Below are positions 42,117-53,398 of a stretch of DNA of 64,000 bases, one piece after another (the first letter of the stretch is position 1; each line of letters starts with the position of its first letter). Source of the DNA: Phoronis australis (Eukaryota; Phoronida; Phoronidae). The stretch lies in contig NMRA01000505.1 of assembly GCA_002633005.1 (NCBI GenBank), positions 172,580 to 236,579 on the forward strand. The letters are read 5' to 3'. The notes beneath the pieces are model-generated. The model did not search any database. It saw nothing but the letters and a program-made list of their open reading frames with translations, and had not been told where the DNA came from. Both the position numbers and the translations under genes were made by a program.

Positions 42117-42285
42117 GACGAGTACAGGGTGTCCCAGAATCAAGGACAGCTGACTGGTACGCATGCTCAAGAAAGTCACGGAATGGGGTGCGTTGAGTAT
42201 TCAGTACAGGATGTCCCAGAATCAAGGACAGCTGGCTGGTACGCATGCTCAAGAAAGTGAGTGGGGTGCGATGAGTATTCCTCTA
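42117..42285 (+). repeat. 82-bp tandem duplication
   Basis: TACAGGRTGTCCCAGAATCAA begins at 42123 and 42205. The two units are nearly identical through TACGCATGCTCAAGAAAGT. Confidence 0.9.
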
Positions 42286-42754
42286 GCTGGGGCCATTTGT
42301 GACTTTGGAACGTGTACATGTCAAAGTGAACAGACCCTTGTGGGTGAACATATTCAAGATAAAGGATTTATTCAAACCTCAGAAATTCACAATTAAATCA
42401 TCAAGAGTCCCACATGATAATGAACCCGATGCATTAAGTGTCATTGCTTTTGACTGAGATACGTACTCAAGCTCGTACATCCTGCGTCGGCGGCTGACCA
42501 CTGAGTAGGGGCGGATTCGCAGTACGAAGTACCAACAATAGTCCGAACATGCAGGGCAATAGTTCGAAAAGCGACGGCCGGGTCTTGGACTCAGTTGATA
42601 GCCACCTGTACGTGGCCTCGGGTTCAAACGGCGGTCATCGGCTGATGGTGGTTCGTTAATAGGCCATCGGATGCTGTAATGAAAAACATGTGAATTTCAT
42701 GGACAATACATCACGGTGCTGATTCAGGAAAAAACAATAGCATAAGCAGTGCTG
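42286..42754. other. No recognised gene
   Basis: No repeat, transposon end or coding motif recognised. Confidence 0.4.
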
Positions 42755-43090
42755 TAGTGGGGCGTAAGCGCACGTAGGCGCAGCCAACCACCTTTTAAGG
42801 CATTTAAACGTAGCGCCTACGCAGGGGTGGATCCAGGATTTTGAGTTAGGGGAGGGGGCAGGGCAGAGTATAAGAAAGGATTCTCCCGTCAGACATTCGC
42901 ACACCCGAACTGCATGCCAAGTGGAATTTGGGGCATGGCCCCTTAATTGGCACCCCTCTAAATCCGCCACTGTTACGTACCGTAAGTTACGTTCTATAGT
43001 GGGGCGTATGCGCAGCAAACCATCTTTTTACATCTTAACTTAGCGCCTACGCACTGTAGTTAGTGACGGAATAGTGGGGCGTAGTCTTAT
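42755..43090 (+). repeat. ~80-bp CpG-rich tandem repeat split by a MITE
   Basis: TAGTGGGGCGTA begins at 42755, 42997 and 43072, and AGCGCCTACGCA precedes the last copy and the MITE. Removing the MITE at 42822-42972 restores a regular ~75-86-bp spacing. Confidence 0.8.
42822..42972 (+). mobile_element. 151-bp MITE with CAGGGGTGGATCC ends
   Basis: Same family and orientation as 37902-38068 (shared CAGGATTTTGAGTTAGGGG and CAGACATTCGCA). It ends ATCCGCCACTG; flanks CTACG/TTACG match at 4 of 5. The neighbouring repeat copy near 43050 shows the uninserted sequence AGCGCCTACGCACTG. Confidence 0.85.
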
Positions 43091-43170
43091 TACAATAGCT
43101 TACGCTATATCAATGCACAGCTACATGTACGCTGACGACAGCATTGTTGTGAACTTGGAGTGGCGTTGAC

Positions 43171-43455
43171 TTGACCTACAATGACGAGCAGTCATTTTGC
43201 TCTCTGTGCATCTTAGATCCCAAAACGTGGCCGATGGGATCCAGAATAAAACATGGCCAGCACGAAGTCAGGCGTATTTGCGATCTGTTTGGGCTGGTTG
43301 TCACAAGGACAATCAGAGGAATGAGTGAGTTCGTAGAAATGGAGGAGACGGTTAGAGCAGAAAACCTACTCTGCGACAACTGGACCTCTGCATTAAGACT
43401 CTTCCTTGCAGTACAGATGAATGTGAACGAGGATTTAGCAAAATTAATCGGATAG
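43171..43455 (+). other. 94-codon ORF, unknown
   Basis: An open frame with reasonable composition (for example VRRICDLFGLVVTRTIRGM), but no family is recognised and the antisense frames are open too. Could be a decayed transposon gene or chance. Confidence 0.2.
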
Positions 43456-44771
43456 TAAGCCTAACAGACGAACGCTCTTGTTTGCTATAAAAATACCTCC
43501 AGCTCGTTCTGTTTGGCAAGGTCAATGGTCCCCCGCTTTCCCGATGTTCGACCCGCAATTTTATGAAGTGCCGAAACGCGGATGATTTGACAACACGGAA
43601 CTGCTGATAGATAATCATGTAACTTGAAAAAGAACAAGACTGACGACAAAAGTTTATGGAGGATTCTGTAAGTAAGCACTCTATCTTTGGACTGGTCACT
43701 ATAGTACCTGGTGTTTTGCTAACTTTAAAATTAAATGAAAAAATAAGAACAACTTCTTGCAAGAAAACCCTATTTTAAGTTTGTTCATAAAATATAAAAG
43801 CATGCACGTGTTCACTTTGTCACCGTTTACATAATGTTTCAAGCACGTTGAAACGTCGATGCTTAATTGTGTAACATCGTGTTTGTGTAATAAGTCTTTG
43901 AAGCGTTCGGAGTAACATATGTTCGCCGAGTAATGAAATTTTAGATTAATATTTCATGATAAAGTAAAAATTGTGGTGTCATACCATAGGCGGATAAAGG
44001 GCCCCGAGGACACACTCCAACTGAAGGCGACTAAGAAACGCCGCCAACATATCGTTTCTGTGCGTTGCTCGCCTATTTTCTTCTTAAATTGTGTTTGCCC
44101 CACCTTTGGAGACCGCTTGGAATGCACGCGGACCTTTGCCTTCCACTGCAGACTATCAAAGTGTTTTAACAAACTTAAACTTAGTGGAGCAGTACAAACA
44201 CCTTAGGTATGCAAATAGCTATATTTTCACACTCGTGGTTTGAACAAGAATTAATAGATACAAGAATCTAGCGAAGAAGAATGTGTGGTCACGTGCTTCG
44301 CTAGTATCATAACTAAGTCTTGCTCGTTTGTGCATTCATTCGCACGAACCTCTAGTGTCTACTCAACACACGTACAGCAGTCTTCATGCGTATACCGTAC
44401 AATTTTTAACGATTTGTATAATTGTCGCTTTTTACAGAAATCATTCTTCAATTGCTCCCGCGAGAGTTTACAAAGTACGATCGGATGATCTAATTTAACA
44501 TTGGCGTGGAATGTTTTGAAATAAAATTTAACAGACTCTCCCCCCACCATCAAATGTTTCCCGACTACGCCAATGTTAAAGTGTCATTTTGGCGCTGTTG
44601 AGCTGTCATTGCTGAATTCTTAACTAAAACGCTTTGGGGTTCAAAACTTAGCCAGCACCATCGTCTGACTCAGGTTCAGCGTCAGTTTGCGTACGCTTTG
44701 GAAATATGGGCAAAGAAAAAATGTGGGAAAGAAAAGTGTTCTAACAGACGCACCCTAGTCGTGCGATGTTC
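43456..44771. other. No recognised gene; lone transposon end at 43984
   Basis: CATAGGCGGATAAAGGGCCCC at 43984 matches the terminal sequence of the 0.95-kb hAT-like family, but no partner end was found nearby. Otherwise nothing seen downstream of the TRIM gene. Confidence 0.4.
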
Positions 44772-46688
44772 TTAATCCAAATACTGAAATATTTTCAGGT
44801 TGCCTGTGTATCGTTCTAAAACAGCAACCTCGCCTGGATTCGTCACAAACAGCCCAATAGGAGATCTTACGTCATCGCGCGTGATAGGCACGCATTCTTG
44901 CTGCAACCGATTTGACATCAAAACTACTTGGTTTTTGTTATCATCAACAATGAGAATGTTGTCCCACTCATCAGCGCAGTCGCAAAACCACAATCTTCCC
45001 CAACACATGGTTGACCTAATAAGTTTTTGCAGATTGTGGTCGATTACCAATATGCGTCCAATTTTGTGATCACAGACCACGAGGTGACCCTCACTGTCTG
45101 CACACATCCCCCAGGGGGTGAACGTGATCAATCCAAGAGTAGATTTATCGATTACAGATTTGACTGTGCAATCGTGGTCAGCAATAACAATACGCTCGCC
45201 ACCGAAATCACTAATGAAAAGTTGACTGTTGTGGCAATTTATACAACCACTCACGCTGTACATATTAGGAACTATCTTAACAAGCTCTCCGCGCTCATTA
45301 AAACACACAACGCCATGGATGCCGTCATCGGTAACAAATATCATATCGCTTCCCCAAGCCACGCTGGTGGGCATCTGTAACTTGAAAAGGGTTTGGTCCA
45401 CCTCAAACACGAAACTACCGGTAGCTCTTGCGAACACTTTAACCCTTTTGTTAGCAATGTCAGCGATCACAAACCAATCATCGCTAACACCTAACCCTGA
45501 GCAGTTAACAGTATCTTCCCCGTGAATTCGTGTGCTAAAATGTCGTACCAAGCAGGCCTTCTCTTTAGAGGTCGGCTGTTCAGACAGGCATGGAGAAACA
45601 CGTCGTTGTTTTAGTTCTGTGACGAACTTTATCTTGAAATCTGGAATTGGTGGCTCTTCTGACAGCAATGTTATCACTGGCTTCAACACTTCCATTGGCA
45701 ATTGTCGAACATCGAATTCAAAACAGGTCTTGATGTCTCTGAATTGCTGAAGCTTTTCAATGTCCTTCACAGAATCCAAAATTTTTTGCGCGTAGCCCAT
45801 AGAATCCGTGATTAACGCTCTTCGGGCCTCTGCGTCATCGTATGCCATGTTTGCTTGTTCACGGACTTTCGATACTTCCTCTTGCAACCTACAGAAATGC
45901 CGACTTTTCTTCAAAGAAATTTCCCTCATGAAAACCTCAAATGTTTTCTCTAATTTCTGTATCGCATTGGCTTCTTGCTCGTCAAGTTCGGATAAAACCT
46001 GTTTACGCTCGACTGACAAGTCTTCCGAATGTTTCTTTACCAGTTCCCAGCGGTCCAACAACTGTCGCATGGCATCGTTAACTTCAGTTACGGCCTCTTC
46101 CATGTTCAACTTCTTATGGCCTTTGTGTTCGAATACTGCGCACAAAAGGCACATGGGTGTCAGGCATTGCAGGCAAAACAATTGCACAACTGCGTCTGCG
46201 TGAACTGAACAGTAAACCTTCACAGAACGGCCAGTGTCGTCAAGATTTGTACCATTTTGGAAGTCTTCTAAACTGATCACCTGGTGATTGAAAGTTACTT
46301 TCGTCTTGCAGTGAGCTTGAGCACAGCTTTCGCAAAGAGGGTCGGTGCAAGTGACACAGATAGACTCCGCAATGCCCACAGTCTCCTGGAGTTTACAAAA
46401 TGCACATACCAATTCCGAGTCGTGATTGGAGCATGACTTGCTGGTGTGGGCGACAAGCACGTTTGATTCGAATCCTGTCACACCGCCGTCTGGAACAGAA
46501 GATTCTGTGTTACATACCGGACACAGCAAAGTCGCGTTTTCGCCATTTTCTTCTATTTTCTGCTTGAGACATTCTTCACAGAACGCGTGAATACATGGTA
46601 GAATTTTTGGACCTTCGACAGTTTCCCGACATATCAGGCATGTGATCCACATCACCGGCGCCACTGAAGTATCACTCTTTGGAACCTC
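44772..46688 (-). CDS. TRIM-type RING/B-box/coiled-coil/NHL protein, main exon
   Basis: One large open exon encodes ~638 residues. Domains in order, numbered from the start of the open frame at 46703: RING finger 22-64 (CLIC, C-I-H, CEEC, CPVC), B-box 1 around 100-140, B-box 2 164-195 (CSVH, CLQC, CLLC, HKGH), coiled coil ~200-320, then six NHL-like propeller blades from ~385 to the end (for example DDWFVIADIANKRVKVF). This is the layout of TRIM2/3/56/71-like ubiquitin ligases; family knowledge suggests substrate ubiquitination with the propeller binding RNA or protein. All RING ligands are intact. The exon starts after a TTTATTGCAG acceptor, so the start is probably spliced on; the first in-frame ATG within the exon is at 46652. 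I cannot assign an ortholog because such genes are expanded in marine invertebrates. Confidence 0.9.
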   Translation of the reverse strand, partial: EVPKSDTSVAPVMWITCLICRETVEGPKILPCIHAFCEECLKQKIEENGENATLLCPVCNTESSVPDGGVTGFESNVLVAHTSKSCSNHDSELVCAFCKLQETVGIAESICVTCTDPLCESCAQAHCKTKVTFNHQVISLEDFQNGTNLDDTGRSVKVYCSVHADAVVQLFCLQCLTPMCLLCAVFEHKGHKKLNMEEAVTEVNDAMRQLLDRWELVKKHSEDLSVERKQVLSELDEQEANAIQKLEKTFEVFMREISLKKSRHFCRLQEEVSKVREQANMAYDDAEARRALITDSMGYAQKILDSVKDIEKLQQFRDIKTCFEFDVRQLPMEVLKPVITLLSEEPPIPDFKIKFVTELKQRRVSPCLSEQPTSKEKACLVRHFSTRIHGEDTVNCSGLGVSDDWFVIADIANKRVKVFARATGSFVFEVDQTLFKLQMPTSVAWGSDMIFVTDDGIHGVVCFNERGELVKIVPNMYSVSGCINCHNSQLFISDFGGERIVIADHDCTVKSVIDKSTLGLITFTPWGMCADSEGHLVVCDHKIGRILVIDHNLQKLIRSTMCWGRLWFCDCADEWDNILIVDDNKNQVVLMSNRLQQECVPITRDDVRSPIGLFVTNPGEVAVLERYTGNLKIFQYLD

Positions 46689-46821
46689 CTGCAATAAAGG
46701 CAAATGTTCTTTTTAAACCAGGCCGCGGTAGTAATATCTAAATAGACACTTCAACTCTTCATACCCCTAATTTTGACATAAAGCGACCATGCCGTAAACA
46801 TCCATCAGGCACATTTGTTAC

Positions 46822-46848
46822 CTCGTTTTCGTGCCACTGGAGTTTCAT
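46822..46848 (-). CDS. Candidate first coding exon of the TRIM gene
   Basis: ATG at 46848 followed by eight codons (KLQWHENE) reaches a GAG-GTAACA donor. Splicing across a 133-base intron to 46688 keeps the frame (phase 0). This supplies a start upstream of the RING. The donor is modest, and a start at 46652 remains possible. Confidence 0.4.
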
Positions 46849-46915
46849 ATGCTATTTGTTGTTGTCCGATTCGTTACAAATTTTTCTTGGTTGCATTACT
46901 CTATTCGCCCTTCCA

Positions 46916-47071
46916 ATGCCAATGAAGTATTACTGCTGTGCCATGGGCCGCAACTCCGGCGTGAGAAAGTTTGATAAATTGGAAAAACACCCGCGGATGC
47001 GTGACCCTGAAATTCTTCACCTTCCCGATATCAATGGCAGCAACGCTGTCTGTCTGTCTGTTTATGCGTGA
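46916..47071 (+). pseudogene. Possible THAP-like N-terminus remnant
   Basis: The ORF from ATG 46916 reads MKYYCCAMGRNSGVRKFDKL, resembling the C-x4-C start of THAP fingers with the second Cys changed to Arg, then runs out without the later Cys/His. It lies close to and divergent from the TRIM gene. Weak evidence. Confidence 0.25.
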
Positions 47072-47255
47072 CGGTGTGCGTGTGCGTGTGTATGATTGTG
47101 TGTGTGTGTGTGTGAGAGATTGTGTGCGTGGAAGGGACCAGAGGAAGACAGGGAGAGGGAAAGGCAGCGGGAGACAGCGTGAGGGATAGTCAGAGGGGGA
47201 GAGGGTGTGTGGGAGGGGAAGGGAAGGGAGAGGGAGGGGAGAGTGAGAGAGATAT
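47072..47255 (+). repeat. (TG)n tract followed by a polypurine tract
   Basis: TG-rich sequence (47072-47135) is followed by ~120 bases that are almost all A/G (GGGAGAGGGAAAGG type). It lies ~230-410 bases upstream of the TRIM ATG candidate. Polypurine mirror-like tracts can form triplexes; a promoter role is only a guess. Confidence 0.8.
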
Positions 47256-48565
47256 CTATTATATGACATGCATCGTTTGCAAAAACACCCTCTCCCTCGC
47301 TCTGCTACAGACCTTAGTTGCGCCCGTTTCGGCACCGTCTTGGTCCCAGGTATTGCATCGGCCCCCTATTTGGATTTGAGGTGTTCTATTTTTTTTTTCT
47401 TGGGCCGTTTTTGTGCGGACGCGGAGGGAGCGTGGTCAGTTTCGTACTGGCCTTGGTGACGTCAGTCGGTCGGCTCAACGGCCTGGGTGACGTCACTCCG
47501 TCGGCTTGATTTCACTCCCTCCGGCTTCTGTCGCGTACATAATTCATAGGGCCTGTCGCCGCCAAAATTATGATGCCTCATTAAAATTTTTTTAGTCCTT
47601 GAGTAAACTGAGTTATTTCCCCGGGTGTTGGAAAATTGGCGTTCTTTAGTTATTCTGATGCTAAAATTGCGATGCGCTTTGGGGCGCCATTGCGTCACCT
47701 ATTGGCCAATTTCCATGAGCTTCAACCAACTGTGAGGTTGCGTACAAGTCGTAAAAATCGGAAGTGGTTTCATTTTGTTACAACTTTTTACTATTTTAAT
47801 ACCAGAAAACTCAATTTCAGAACAAACTCTCCAGAGACATCGCAAATTTTTAGGAAATGGCGAGTACGTGCGCATGTCACGAGTACGGTATGCACTGTTT
47901 TCAAAAGGACGGTCGGACAGATTTTCCTTTGTTACAAAAGGGGGAGAATTACGAAAAATAACGTTTATTAGATTTTTTTACTTCTATCAACGGATGTAAC
48001 AGGCAAGGTGAATGTCGGTTCATTCCCAGATTCTGCATGCACCCCTGCAGGTTGTAAGCTTTAAGTTTCACGACGACGAGCTGAGCACCTGGGTTGTGTG
48101 AAATTTCGGTGTGCGACGGAGCAATCTACACACGGCTACCGAGCTGTATGTTGACGATAGTCTTCATACAGCTAGCTGGCTTTCTTCCTCAGTATGTACA
48201 TTTATGATTCAACTTTTGTAAATACATCTATAAGCTTTGTGGGCTATACGATATTTTAAATGCATTCTTAGTCTTCACTTCAGAAGAGTAATATCTGATA
48301 ACCGTACTTTGTGTTACGGCAGGGTCAAATGTTCTCAGTGGAAAGAAAGTTGTACTGTATAGGGAAAGAATCCCGCAGCCGCACACCTTGCTTACTGAAG
48401 TATGACAGTGACAGAAATTCTGCTTGAAGCTTTGAACACGGTCTCTTCAAGAAGTATTCCCGTCTCTTGCGATGAACACTCGGTTCACTCTTATGTGAGC
48501 TATTTCCCTCCCTCGGCGTTTCCCACTAGCTGCTACTCGTGCCAAAGCACGGGTAGCGGCTAGTG
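47256..48565. other. No recognised gene
   Basis: Short ORFs only. GCGTCACCTATTGGCCAATTT near 47690 faintly recalls the CTAGTGG satellite, but no full monomer is present. Confidence 0.4.
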
Positions 48566-48566
48566 T

Positions 48567-48647
<81 letters not shown>

Positions 48648-48770
48648 GTAACCTAGTTTTTATATGTGTGTATGCATGTATGTTTGTATGTATGCTAGCA
48701 TGTATGCATGCAAGTGTGTGTTTGCGTGTGCATGTGTGTGGAAGGGACAAGAGGGAGGCAGGGAGGGATA
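48566..48770. repeat. (TA)n microsatellite, then TG-rich and purine-rich sequence
   Basis: An ~80-base TA run (48566-48645), then TGTATGT-type repeats, then GTGTGTGGAAGGGACAAGAG. The same junction, GTG-rich then GGAAGGGAC-AGAG, occurs at ~47130, so a dispersed repeat is likely. Confidence 0.9.
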
Positions 48771-49007
48771 GAAAGTGAACCTACTTGAAACTGAACACTG
48801 TTCCCGTTTCATTTTAAATGCCTAATTAATAACAGCCTCAGCTTGGTTTCCAGTCGAATCGTTTTTATAAATTTGTCTACACTTAATTGTGCCGCATAAT
48901 ATGTTTAGGGAAGATATTTGCATCTTAGATTGCTCTAAAAGGGACATTGAAAGCAAAAGTGAAACTCAGATTCAGTAAGGCTGAACACAAAAACGACGTA
49001 GCCTCTC

Positions 49008-49390
49008 ATGACGAACATTATAATCAGTGGGTTACAGGCGGTATCGAAACTTGACGCAGAGCGTTGGAATGATTTTAACCCCAGTTATTTCACTAACCCA
49101 AACCTCTCTTCGGTTGAAAGGGTACTCCAGCGAATCTACACTTTTTTCAAATTCAAAGAACACGATAACAATCAATTAAGATACAAGTTCATCGTCCGTT
49201 CTGAAGTCGAAGACGTCACCAGTCTCTCGTGGGACTTAGACGTTGAGCTTGCCGCAGCGTAACACGAAATTTCTCGACTTATATTCAAAAACAGACCCCG
49301 TCGTACAGCAGCAATCCTATTCCAAAACTTTGAACGCGAATGTGAAACCGTGGCAAGCATAATTCAAACGAACCACATATGTAGGACTAA
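49008..49390 (+). pseudogene. Interrupted ORF, unknown protein
   Basis: From ATG 49008 the frame is open except for a TAA at 49260 and continues to 49393 (RLIFKNRPRRTAAILFQNFE after the stop). The peptide looks globular and charged, but no family is recognised. It may be a decayed transposon protein next to the LINE that follows. Confidence 0.3.
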
Positions 49391-51130
49391 CTAAACTCAA
49401 TTTTTATTCATATTTTCATTTTGCTCTAGCATTATAATTACACGTCACATAAAACAATACAATATACATCATTTACAAAGAATAACATTAAATCACTAGT
49501 CAACAAGTACCGTATTTTCTTCAGGATGTAATTTAATAAAGTTTACGAACATTTGGAAATTGAGATTTTTTTTAACAAACTTTTAGCTAAATATGTAATT
49601 TTTTGCTAGCATGATCGACAGATTAATGATACAATTTTCCGACTGAATGTTTCCCAAAAAACCAAAAAGCACTGTTATTTTGTCCACATGAAAATTTACA
49701 TGATATGTTTGTTTTAACCACTCAGCAAACAGGAGCCAGAAACCGGAGACAAGACGACATTCCAAAAACAGATTGAGAAAAGTTTCACTGTGTTCACCAC
49801 AGAAAGAGCATAACTCACTTGTTTTTATTTTAATTTTATGCAAATAATTATTGGTTGACAATATTCTGTGATTTATTACGCAAAATTTTGTAAATATAAC
49901 TTCTTAAGACCCCTGTACGCTGCAAAGGTTGCACTTCTTAATGCATAGAATTCTATTATTATAAAAAGAATTATAATAAAGTTATAACTCTTCCAGAGTT
50001 CTTCGTGTGACATAAAAGAACCTTCGGCATTAAGCAAATCACACACACACACACACACACACACACGGTAGACTCCCCTTTCACACCAGGACTTTAATCT
50101 TTGAATTATACCACAGGGGAGAGTAAATATTTTCATTTTTGTCACACATTTGAAACAGGAGCACAATATCGCTTAAAACTTCCTTCCAGAACAGATTGTC
50201 GGTTCCTTCAGCTATTTTTTTAAGGAAAGCGTCTCCCATTTTAAAATAAAGTAATCAACTTTACAAACCAAAACTGCCTCTGCAAGGTCACGTATGGTAT
50301 TTGAGGTAAATAGTTTACGAAGCCACGATATTTTCAAAGACTTAATAAAAAAACTAACATGAACCATTTTTAAACGACCATGATCCTGATTTTGTACAAT
50401 TTCATTTCGGCTAACTCTGTCATTCTTCCCATTCTAAATGAAGCCAAAAGCCTCGCTCTAATTCTTGGAAGGGCTAGGGAGGGATTGAAGCAAATGAACA
50501 ATCTTGGGCAATAAAAATGTCTTAACCACGGTTATTTTACCTAAAACAGTAAGAATTCTTCTTGACCAAGAGCCCACCATTTTTTTATTTTCGAAAAGCC
50601 TGCCACATAGTTAATACATGCCACTGTATTATAATCAGCAGAGATGTTAATGCCCAAAAAAATGAAAGGTTTGTTAGTCCATAACAGGTTTTCATTGACA
50701 CAAAGTTTTTCGTCAGAGTCTTTTGAAGCCATCCTAACACTTGTTTTCTCGATATTTGGCTTCAAACCAGAAAACTTGGTCAATTAAATTCAAATATGAT
50801 CTAAGAGATAAATCAGAACCGTCCAAAATTGTGTTGTCGGCGTACTGGATCAGTTTAAACTCAGAAACACTTATCCTGACCCCAGTGATGCCACCTTCCC
50901 GTCTAATTAAATTACCCAATATTTCTACACACAATACAAAAGGTAAAGAGAAATGAGGTCTCCTTGACGACAGTCTCTCTCATTTCAAAAACTCAAAGAA
51001 AAATCCATAAAAATTCTACTGTAAAGCCATCTGGGCCAGGACTTTTGTTGTTTTTTAAATCTTTCAGAGTTGCATGGATTTCCTCCAAAGTGATAGTTTT
51101 CAAGTTCGACTCCGTTAGACTGGTTTAGTC
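49390..51130 (-). mobile_element. Decayed L1/Tx1-type LINE (ORF2 part)
   Basis: On the - strand, in order: fingers motif KSPGPDGFTVEFY, RQGDLIS, catalytic block with YADNT in place of YADDT, then FSGLKPNIEKT, FLGINIS, WERGVYRV, DLLNAEGSFMS, the Cys-His region SELCSFCGEHSE, and KNLNFQ near the end. Multiple frameshifts and stops; the second catalytic Asp is changed. A (GT)n expansion interrupts the ORF at ~50041-50066. A/T-rich sequence with AATAAA ends the element near 49390. Confidence 0.85.
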
Positions 51131-53165
51131 TAACCAAACCCAGTGTTACTTTTCGTGACATTCTGTTACTTGTAACATTAAGGCGTTTTCCCGTTGATTC
51201 TAACTTGTTCGATTCTATAGCCCAACAACAAGTTGGGACGATGACCCCTGTAGCCAATATCTTACACGACTGATTAACTCCATTCTGGCATTGATGGTTG
51301 GAGGGCCAGCTCTCTTTTGTTCGATAATTGCTCTAAGCTGCAATAAGATCGTATCTAGCTTGACTAGGATGTGCTGTTAAAAATAAAAGTTAAGTTATAA
51401 CATATTTGAACACAAACCAATAGCATTTCTGAATTTCTCGTCAAATGCTGGTGATGTTTAGTTTTTAAATCGCCAAAATCGTCCAACTACAACCGAAGTT
51501 ACAACAATCTAGATATTCTTTCTCTGGGTTTGACTGTGTTCACATGTGGTCTGTAATATGACTGGTAGATAATTGGTCTGCCTGTTGTCATACCAGACAA
51601 AAGACTGTGCTTGGCAGTTAACAAAAGAACTAGATGTTATCGCTCGCTTACAATCCTCTACATGTTCGTCTGAACGGGAGAACGCCGTAATGAAAAATAA
51701 TTATAGCAACTGACATTTTTTTATCAGAACCTATCCACCGATATTGTTAAATTCCATTAGCCCAGAAACTACAGATGTTTATCATGACTGAGTTGTCGCC
51801 ATGGCAAGATACAACCCTGAAAATTTGAGAGAGGCTGGCCTGTCATAACCACGCTAGAACACCAAAAAGCAAAACTCCGTGGTTCTCGTCTGCACTCTGG
51901 CTCATTTTGAAACCTGTATTCTCATTACTTAAAAAGCCCCTCTCCAGATTAATACCAGTGAAGGTCACGGACTTTTTTCAAAACCCATAAAAACGCAAGC
52001 GAGGCTTTTCAAACACCTTAGCTACATGTAGTTGCTAGGTGAACTAAATGTACCTCATGATTGGCCGGCAGTGACACGTTGCTTAGCACCCTCCCGTCCA
52101 CCTAGACACCATTAGAGTGTCATGGCATATTGGAACTGTTTTCAGAAACCAGCATCAACGTTTGCTCATTTTGGATGATCGATTTGTTGGGAAATTAAAC
52201 AACTAAAAATACTGGAACCACCGCACAAACTTTTCAACAAAAAACCCCCACCACAACCATGTTTGTTTCACATAACAGCAGTTGTACAGTACTACACAGG
52301 AATGCTCTATATCTGTCACAACATTTTTATATTTAGGCGCGATCGTGTCTCTTGTTTGAATCGATGACCTATAAAGAACAATTGTATGGCATATATTTAC
52401 TCTGTCTTATGTTTAGAGAAGTACTCATTTCATAGCGAAACAGCCGCATTCACAACACTATCACATTTCTTCGAAAGATGTGTATGTCTTTGCTGCCTGC
52501 CGTGATTGGGTCACGTTGGCTTTGTCTCGTAGTACATCCACGTGTAACAATAATGTTTTGAGACAAATGTTCACGGTGAAACGCTGCTACAGTTCTCACA
52601 GGTGTTTTGTGCTTTTCAGTCATTCTTTCATAGAAACCATAAACGTTGTATTTTTGCGAAAAATTCCTAACAGAGTTTTAAAGAACAGTATATAAAACAT
52701 TTTATCAATCAGTTTCATCATTCATTTATCAGATGTGATGTTTCGGAGTCACTTTGAATCTACGGTCTTACAAAACCTTAAAATTCTTGGAAAAAGTGAA
52801 TTCAGTCCGGCGGCCTGCTTATTGTGTTTTTCAGTCGAGTGTATCGTTTCCTCTGAGAATACCTACCTTGATGATCTCGGACATATTTAGGCTAAGAAAC
52901 CCTTTCCAATCGGCATAATGGATTAGTTGCGGCTCGTGTCCACACGCATGTACTACTAATGATAGACAAAGAGTAAAGCCAGTGACTGAAATAGCTATCC
53001 GTACAAGGGTCGGCACACCCTACATTTTTATGGAATGCAGGTCATAGCCTCGTTTCAAAAAGGGGTTTCCCCAGCAGGGCACGGATAACTCGGATCAACA
53101 TGCCAAATAAGCTGAGTACTATTAGGGAGCCAAAGAAGTCCAATAAGTCGGCGCTTCTGTACGGT
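51131..53165. other. No recognised gene
   Basis: Probably partly the decayed 5' region of the LINE; beyond that no motif, repeat array or transposon end seen. Confidence 0.4.
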
Positions 53166-53398
53166 GGCCCGAAAGTATCATAACCATTTCAGTTAAAATA
53201 TTCTTCCTTTTTTCACCAAGGTGGAAATAACTTACACCTAGGTAAAAATTATTTCAACCTAGGTATAAACACTATCCACCCGGATGGAAATAATTTAGAT
53301 GGAAATTATTTTCACCCGGATGGAAATTATTTTCTCCTAATTTGAAATTATTTCCACCTAGGTGAAAAAGGAAAAATAAAAAATGATATCTTCGGGCC
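53166..53398. mobile_element. 233-bp fold-back MITE with internal repeats
   Basis: GGCCCGAAAGTATCAT at the left matches the reverse complement of ATGATATCTTCGGGCC at the right, and TTTTCACCAAGGTGGAAATAA matches the inner right arm. Between them are alternating units of CACCTAGGT and CACCCGGATGGAAATTATTTT type. No ORF. No clear target duplication. Confidence 0.75.

Noticed and set aside
44800-46203. Several + strand ORFs of 70-130 codons
   Set aside because: They are antisense shadows of the TRIM exon, which has full domain support on the - strand.
48526-48778. ORFs of repeated Tyr-Ile
   Set aside because: Translation of the TA microsatellite.
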